64,000 nucleotides of DNA from the NCBI GenBank assembly GCA_016938175.1, contig JAFGVE010000035.1, positions 1-64,000 on the forward strand, given 5' to 3'. The notes beneath the pieces were generated by a model. It saw only the letters and a program-made list of their open reading frames with translations, had not been told where the DNA came from and ran no database searches. The DNA is from Campylobacterales bacterium. Lineage in GTDB: Bacteria > Campylobacterota > Campylobacteria > Campylobacterales > Sulfurimonadaceae. The position numbers and the translations under genes were made by a program. This document shows, piece by piece, positions 59,782-64,000 of this stretch (its first letter is position 1; each line of letters starts with the position of its first letter).

Positions 59782-61014
59782 ATGCAAGCAAGTATAACAA
59801 GCAGTAAAAAAATTGATTTTAATCTCTGGACAAACTATTTTTTTATTGCTTTTGCATTTTCAATACCCATCTCAAAAGCGCTTATAAGTCTATTTAGTGC
59901 TCTCATTATAATCTCTTGGTTTCTTGAAAAGGGATATAGTCAAAAACTAGAGTATATAAAACAAGACTCACTCAGTGTAAGTTTTTTATTTCTTATAGTT
60001 TTTAGTCTTTTTTCACTGCTTTGGTCTCCGGATATTCTCTATGCAATTAAATTTATAAGTGTGAAATATTGGCACTATCTTATTATTCCTATAATGCTTA
60101 CTTCATTTCAGTTAAAATATATTAAATACGTTTTCAATGCTTTTTTACTTAGTATGCTTATAAGTGAGATAGTCTCTTATGGTATCTTTTTTGAACTCTG
60201 GCACTATAATAATGTGTCTCCAACTGACCCTTCTCCATTTATGAATCATACAGACTACAGTACTTTTTTGAGTTTTGCTCTTATTATAATACTAAGCAAA
60301 TTACTTACAGTCAAAGAGCTACTGTGGAAATTTTTGTATTCTCTTTATTTCATTACAGGTTTAGCAAATCTCTTTATCAATGGAGGACGAACGGGACAGG
60401 TTACATTTATAATCACGCTCTCTCTCATCACGATTCTTTACTTTAAGCTCTCATTGAAAAAAATCATAGGGCTTTTTATAGCTTTACTTCTTTTTTTATC
60501 TTTAGCCTATACTATTAGTCCAAACTTTCATGAAAGAGCAAATCAACTCAAAACTGATATTACTAGCATGTATGAAAACAATGACTATACAGGCTCTCTT
60601 TCAACACGTATAGCACTCTGGATAGTCGGAATAGAAACCTTTATGGATCATCCTATTATTGGCACAGGAATTGGTGGAGAGACAAAAGAGATAGAATCCT
60701 ACGGTTCAAAACATGGCTTTAGCCATCTTGGAACATTTACAGATTATCATAATAGTTTTATTCAGTATGGTGTACAACTGGGGATAATAGGTTTTTTAAT
60801 TCCCATCTTTATATTTTACAAACTCTTTACCCTTGAGTTTCAAACTCGTCAGTATAAACTTCTTAGCACAGCTTTTACGACAATATACCTGCTCCATGCA
60901 ATGGGTGGATTCTCTTTTCATATTTTGGACTCTATGGTGTTTTTATGTACATTTGCAGCACTTTTTAATGCTATTTCAAAACAAGAGAGTGCTCAAATTA
61001 CTTTAGTGAAGTAA
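59782..61014 (+). CDS. O-antigen ligase (WaaL-like)
   Basis: A 410-residue inner-membrane protein with about eleven hydrophobic helices. The periplasmic region includes FINGGRTGQV and HPIIGTGIGGETKEI plus FTDYHNSFIQYGVQLG, typical of WaaL/RfaL ligases that attach O-antigen to lipid A core. I chose ATG 59782 because an upstream in-frame ATG at 59749 lies inside the preceding gene. It overlaps the convergent GT9 gene by 17 bp. Confidence 0.85.
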   Translation: MQASITSSKKIDFNLWTNYFFIAFAFSIPISKALISLFSALIIISWFLEKGYSQKLEYIKQDSLSVSFLFLIVFSLFSLLWSPDILYAIKFISVKYWHYLIIPIMLTSFQLKYIKYVFNAFLLSMLISEIVSYGIFFELWHYNNVSPTDPSPFMNHTDYSTFLSFALIIILSKLLTVKELLWKFLYSLYFITGLANLFINGGRTGQVTFIITLSLITILYFKLSLKKIIGLFIALLLFLSLAYTISPNFHERANQLKTDITSMYENNDYTGSLSTRIALWIVGIETFMDHPIIGTGIGGETKEIESYGSKHGFSHLGTFTDYHNSFIQYGVQLGIIGFLIPIFIFYKLFTLEFQTRQYKLLSTAFTTIYLLHAMGGFSFHILDSMVFLCTFAALFNAISKQESAQITLVK

Positions 61015-62050
61015 TAAGCCTATCTAAGTTCTCTCGCATCATATCAAAGCTTATATCTTGCACTTGATGTATATTTTCCTCTGCAAAAGAGTCAAATACC
61101 GGAAAAAAATTTTCACTACAAAGATCTACAAGTTTTGGATTTGTATATGTAAACGCCGTCAAAACATATGCATCAAGTGCAAATGCCAAATGCATTAAGC
61201 CTGTATCTGGAGTTATAAAAAAGAGTGTTTTTTCTATCAGAGCAGCTATTTCATCAAGAGTTAATAACTCAAGTGCAAGATAAGGCACATCTGTCTTTTC
61301 TAATAGTTGTACCAAATTTTTTTGTAAATACTCTTGCCCAGGATTTTGAATAATTAATGGGATATATCCATACTTTTTATATATGTACCCTATGAGCTGT
61401 GCATAAATATCTAAAGACAGAAGCTTTTCTTCTCCACCGGAACCTAAGTTTATTACATATACTTCTTTAGATACAATATTTTTTTCTAAAAAATAATTAG
61501 CAATGAACTCTCTACTCTCATCTCGTATGTTATATATAGGTTTTATACTAAACTGCTTTTTGCTAATGGCTTGTAATATCGAGATTATCTGTACATTGTA
61601 CGAATCAATTTGTCCATTACTATAAGGAATATATTGACTCAAAATGTTATAGAGTTTTTTATCTTTTTGATGTGCGTAGCCGAGCCTATATCTGGCTGAT
61701 GATAAAAACACATTCATAGGGCTCGAACCACCATTATACAAATCGACCATTAAGTCGGGCTTTCTCGCTCGGATTTTAACAAGTGTACTTATTTTATTTG
61801 CATAGTATTGAAGTCTATTTTTTTTACTTCTGTTTACAACAAGAATCTCATCACAATAGAGATTATTTTCTAAAACCAATGCACCGATACTATCAACACA
61901 AACGAAAACTTTTGCCTCGGGATAGAGCTCTTTTAATGCTTTTAGAACAGGTGTACGGATAAATACATCACCTAATAGTCCAAACATAATTACGCCAATT
62001 GTATGGACATTTTCCAAGCTAATTATCTCTTCATTTTGTAAGTCCATCAA
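60998..62050 (-). CDS. GT9-family glycosyltransferase (heptosyltransferase-like)
   Basis: A 350-residue enzyme with the GT9 pattern: GVIMFGLLGDVFIRTPVLKAL near the N-terminus and ITPDTGLMHLAFALDAYVLT in the C-terminal donor site. It probably adds heptose or a related sugar to the core. It overlaps the upstream GT2 gene by 20 bp and shares its strand and transcript. Confidence 0.85.
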   Translation of the reverse strand: MMDLQNEEIISLENVHTIGVIMFGLLGDVFIRTPVLKALKELYPEAKVFVCVDSIGALVLENNLYCDEILVVNRSKKNRLQYYANKISTLVKIRARKPDLMVDLYNGGSSPMNVFLSSARYRLGYAHQKDKKLYNILSQYIPYSNGQIDSYNVQIISILQAISKKQFSIKPIYNIRDESREFIANYFLEKNIVSKEVYVINLGSGGEEKLLSLDIYAQLIGYIYKKYGYIPLIIQNPGQEYLQKNLVQLLEKTDVPYLALELLTLDEIAALIEKTLFFITPDTGLMHLAFALDAYVLTAFTYTNPKLVDLCSENFFPVFDSFAEENIHQVQDISFDMMRENLDRLITSLK

Positions 62051-62861
62051 TACACCTATACACTTTGTTTTCCCTGTTTTGCATCATCTGTATATCTAAA
62101 CCTCTGTCATACTCTTGCGGGCTACGCTTATGATAAAGATGAAACTCATTTGCTATATATCTTGCTGAAACAACTCTGTAGCCCAAGCCCTTAAAACGCC
62201 ATTCTAGGTCAGTATCACTCGCCATGGCAGAATTTCCAAGCCCCTCATCAAAACCGTTTATATCTTCTATGGCTTTTTTATAAAAAGACATATTGCATCC
62301 AAGTAGAGGAAACTCTTTTTTTCTCAGCTTTATCATCAGTTTATGAATCACACCAAAAGGTCGAATTAAAAACCCCTCTTCACTATGACGTTCTTCTTTA
62401 GCATCTTTTTTAATATCAAAATACTTACGCAGAAAACTTTTTTCTAATGTACTTACATTAATGTTTTTTTCTCTGAGTGCCTGCGAATATTTTGGTCCTA
62501 CGTTTACTCTTCTACCAGTCACAATACTCTTTTCACCTGAGAGTGCAAGATGATTTTCGATGAAATTACTATAGAGTAGACAATCCCCGTCAATAAAAAT
62601 AAGATACTCGCCAGAACTCGCTCGTATTCCATTATTTTGACTCTTAGATTTTCTGACACCTATATCTTCTTGTCTCGTGTGTACAATGTCAAATTCATAT
62701 TTTTGCTGCGCATCTTTAACGGCTTCTAACATTACCTCAGAATCACCATCTTCAGCTACAACGACTTCAAAGTTTTTATATGTCTGTCTACTCAAAGAGT
62801 CAAAAATAAGATTTAAAGCTTCTATGTCTTTATAAACCGCAATAATTACACTAACTTTCAC
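62031..62861 (-). CDS. GT2-family glycosyltransferase
   Basis: A 276-residue GT-A fold enzyme. The start VSVIIAVYKDIEALNLIFDS and metal-binding GEYLIFIDGDCLLY are typical; GFDEGLGNSAMASDTDLEWR holds the catalytic-base region. It resembles enzymes that extend LPS or capsule chains. It overlaps both neighbours, the GT4 and GT9 genes, so the three form one transcript. Confidence 0.87.
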   Translation of the reverse strand: MKVSVIIAVYKDIEALNLIFDSLSRQTYKNFEVVVAEDGDSEVMLEAVKDAQQKYEFDIVHTRQEDIGVRKSKSQNNGIRASSGEYLIFIDGDCLLYSNFIENHLALSGEKSIVTGRRVNVGPKYSQALREKNINVSTLEKSFLRKYFDIKKDAKEERHSEEGFLIRPFGVIHKLMIKLRKKEFPLLGCNMSFYKKAIEDINGFDEGLGNSAMASDTDLEWRFKGLGYRVVSARYIANEFHLYHKRSPQEYDRGLDIQMMQNRENKVYRCIDGLTK

Positions 62862-63933
62862 TTATCACCTCATACATCTTTTGCATCTGTGTTGTCTTGT
62901 TAAATTTACTCGCTACTTTCTCTTTAGCTGCTTTTGCAAGCGACTCTTTTAAAGTTCTCTCTTTGTAAACACTCTCTATTTTCTCTGCCAACTCTTCACT
63001 TGTCCTGTTAAATAAAAGCCCATCTATCCCATCATCTATAATTTCTAAAGGACCACCTCTATTTGTAGCTATAACAGGTACGCCATTTGCCATTGACTCA
63101 ATAATGACAAGTCCAAATGTCTCTTTTGGAGTTGCAAGAACACTCAGGTCACAAAGTTGCAGATGTTCATGAACATCTTTGGTAAAACCTGTAAAGACAA
63201 CCCTCTCTTCAATTCCAAGTTTTTTTACCTTTTTATATAACTCTTCAATATACTCCTCACTCATAGCAGCACCGACAATTAAAACTTTTATATCAAAACC
63301 TTTGAGTTTAGCGAGTGCATCTAGAAGTAAGTACTGTCCTTTTCCCTCTTCTATTCGACCTATCATTCCTACTATAAAACTCTCTTGCAAATTATATTTC
63401 TCTTTTAAAGAAGCGACTTTATCTATGTTGATGTTCGGTTCATCGACACCTAAGTACACCATCTCCACTTTTGGTCGAACCTCATCTGGTGTAAATCTCA
63501 CTAATTGTTCTTGAACCTGTTGCGTCACAGCATGCATAATATCAATATTTTTATAAAGCCACTTGTGGTAAAAGTCACTTTTAAAACGTGTCATTGTCAT
63601 ATGTCTTGATTGCATTAGTTGTGGTTTTCGTTTAGAAAGTACCTTTGCCAAAACAGCAGTTGCTATATCTCTTGTCCAGTGAAAATGGATAAAATCTATC
63701 TCATTTTCATCTATAAACCTAGCTAGTTTGCGTGCCGGAAAAAGAGGGAAAAACTTACTTCTTCTAAAAGTAAACTTGTGAGTATCTTCTATAAAAGCAT
63801 CAAGCTTCTTATCTGGTGCAACACAAAGGTAAGCCTCTGTTTTGGTTTGAAAGTATTTAAAGTAATCAGCTGCACAAAGTTCTAAACCACCGAGGTCTGG
63901 AGAGAGGCAAAGCTCTAAAATTTTTTTCTGCAA
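62851..63933 (-). CDS. GT4-family glycosyltransferase
   Basis: A 360-residue GT-B fold enzyme. The N-terminus has the acceptor-side loop SPDLGGLELCAADY; the donor site shows VGMIGRIEEGKGQYLLLDAL and the E-x7-E segment in PKETFGLVIIESMANGVPVIA. It starts at TTG 63933; an in-frame TAG lies three codons upstream, and an AGGAG site precedes the start. It is the first gene of the minus-strand GT4/GT2/GT9 run. Confidence 0.88.
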   Translation of the reverse strand: MQKKILELCLSPDLGGLELCAADYFKYFQTKTEAYLCVAPDKKLDAFIEDTHKFTFRRSKFFPLFPARKLARFIDENEIDFIHFHWTRDIATAVLAKVLSKRKPQLMQSRHMTMTRFKSDFYHKWLYKNIDIMHAVTQQVQEQLVRFTPDEVRPKVEMVYLGVDEPNINIDKVASLKEKYNLQESFIVGMIGRIEEGKGQYLLLDALAKLKGFDIKVLIVGAAMSEEYIEELYKKVKKLGIEERVVFTGFTKDVHEHLQLCDLSVLATPKETFGLVIIESMANGVPVIATNRGGPLEIIDDGIDGLLFNRTSEELAEKIESVYKERTLKESLAKAAKEKVASKFNKTTQMQKMYEVISES

Positions 63934-64000
63934 AACCCGCTACTCCTGTGCATCTATTCATAAGTTATCTTACGATATAATTCTTCTTATTCTAACGAAG

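Overview
The window looks like chromosomal DNA of a Campylobacterota bacterium close to Sulfurimonas. This is inferred from the AT-rich coding sequence, frequent TTG starts, a sulfide:quinone oxidoreductase (SQR), a SprA-related HEAAH protein, flavodoxin and ferredoxin genes, and housekeeping genes (prs, lepA, rnr, holA, hemN, lgt, pepN) whose sequences resemble that group. No rRNA, tRNA, CRISPR array, IS element or prophage was recognised.

Layout. 0.3-7.7 kb: an orphan RND pump, a DUF445 protein, an AraC regulator divergent from a DoxX-like protein, a 2[4Fe-4S] ferredoxin, a Crp/Fnr regulator and two tandem small heat-shock proteins. 7.7-18.3 kb: a ten-gene minus-strand operon headed by a guanidine-I (ykkC) riboswitch. 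It encodes an ABC importer, the two UAAP/DUF1989 proteins (carboxyguanidine deiminase), a urea/guanidine carboxylase, an EamA transporter, and an allophanate hydrolase split into separate amidase and C-terminal-domain genes. Together these form a guanidine-to-ammonia nitrogen assimilation route (guanidine, carboxyguanidine, allophanate, NH3 + CO2). 18.4-24.6 kb: an S4 RNA-binding protein, the SprA-related protein, a fused MsrB-MsrA, a GIY-YIG protein, a convergent response regulator and hybrid kinase pair, and a membrane protein carrying a degenerate peptide-deformylase fold. 24.6-29.9 kb: an unannotated 54-aa protein, SQR behind three 11-bp tandem repeats, pepN, and flavodoxin behind a long structured leader with Fur-like boxes.

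29.9-38.1 kb holds RNA-metabolism and housekeeping genes: truC, a beta-CASP nuclease, a DEAD-box helicase, a GreB-like factor, HDOD, rnr and holA. 38.1-41.3 kb is a putative zinc-acquisition cluster that lacks an ATPase gene. 41.4-47.4 kb has prs, lepA, a ComF-like protein, a thioredoxin-fold protein and an MMPL/RND protein. 47.4-50.5 kb is a small accessory islet: an EF-hand-like protein, a 46-aa zinc-ribbon gene coupled to a membrane protein, a frameshifted DUF4279 gene, and remnants. 50.5-56.8 kb has an AsmA-like protein, DUF2062, and the hemN / Fe-S protein / lgt / DUF1294 operon. 56.9-63.9 kb is an envelope-glycan cluster: an MsbA-like ABC exporter, two GT9 heptosyltransferase-like proteins, an O-antigen ligase, and GT2 and GT4 glycosyltransferases.

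The most notable content is the complete riboswitch-controlled guanidine operon with its split hydrolase. Next are several small or degenerate genes easily missed by annotation: the 54-aa and 46-aa proteins, the dead deformylase-membrane fusion and the Fur-linked structured RNA. All calls come from reading the sequence; no database search was run.
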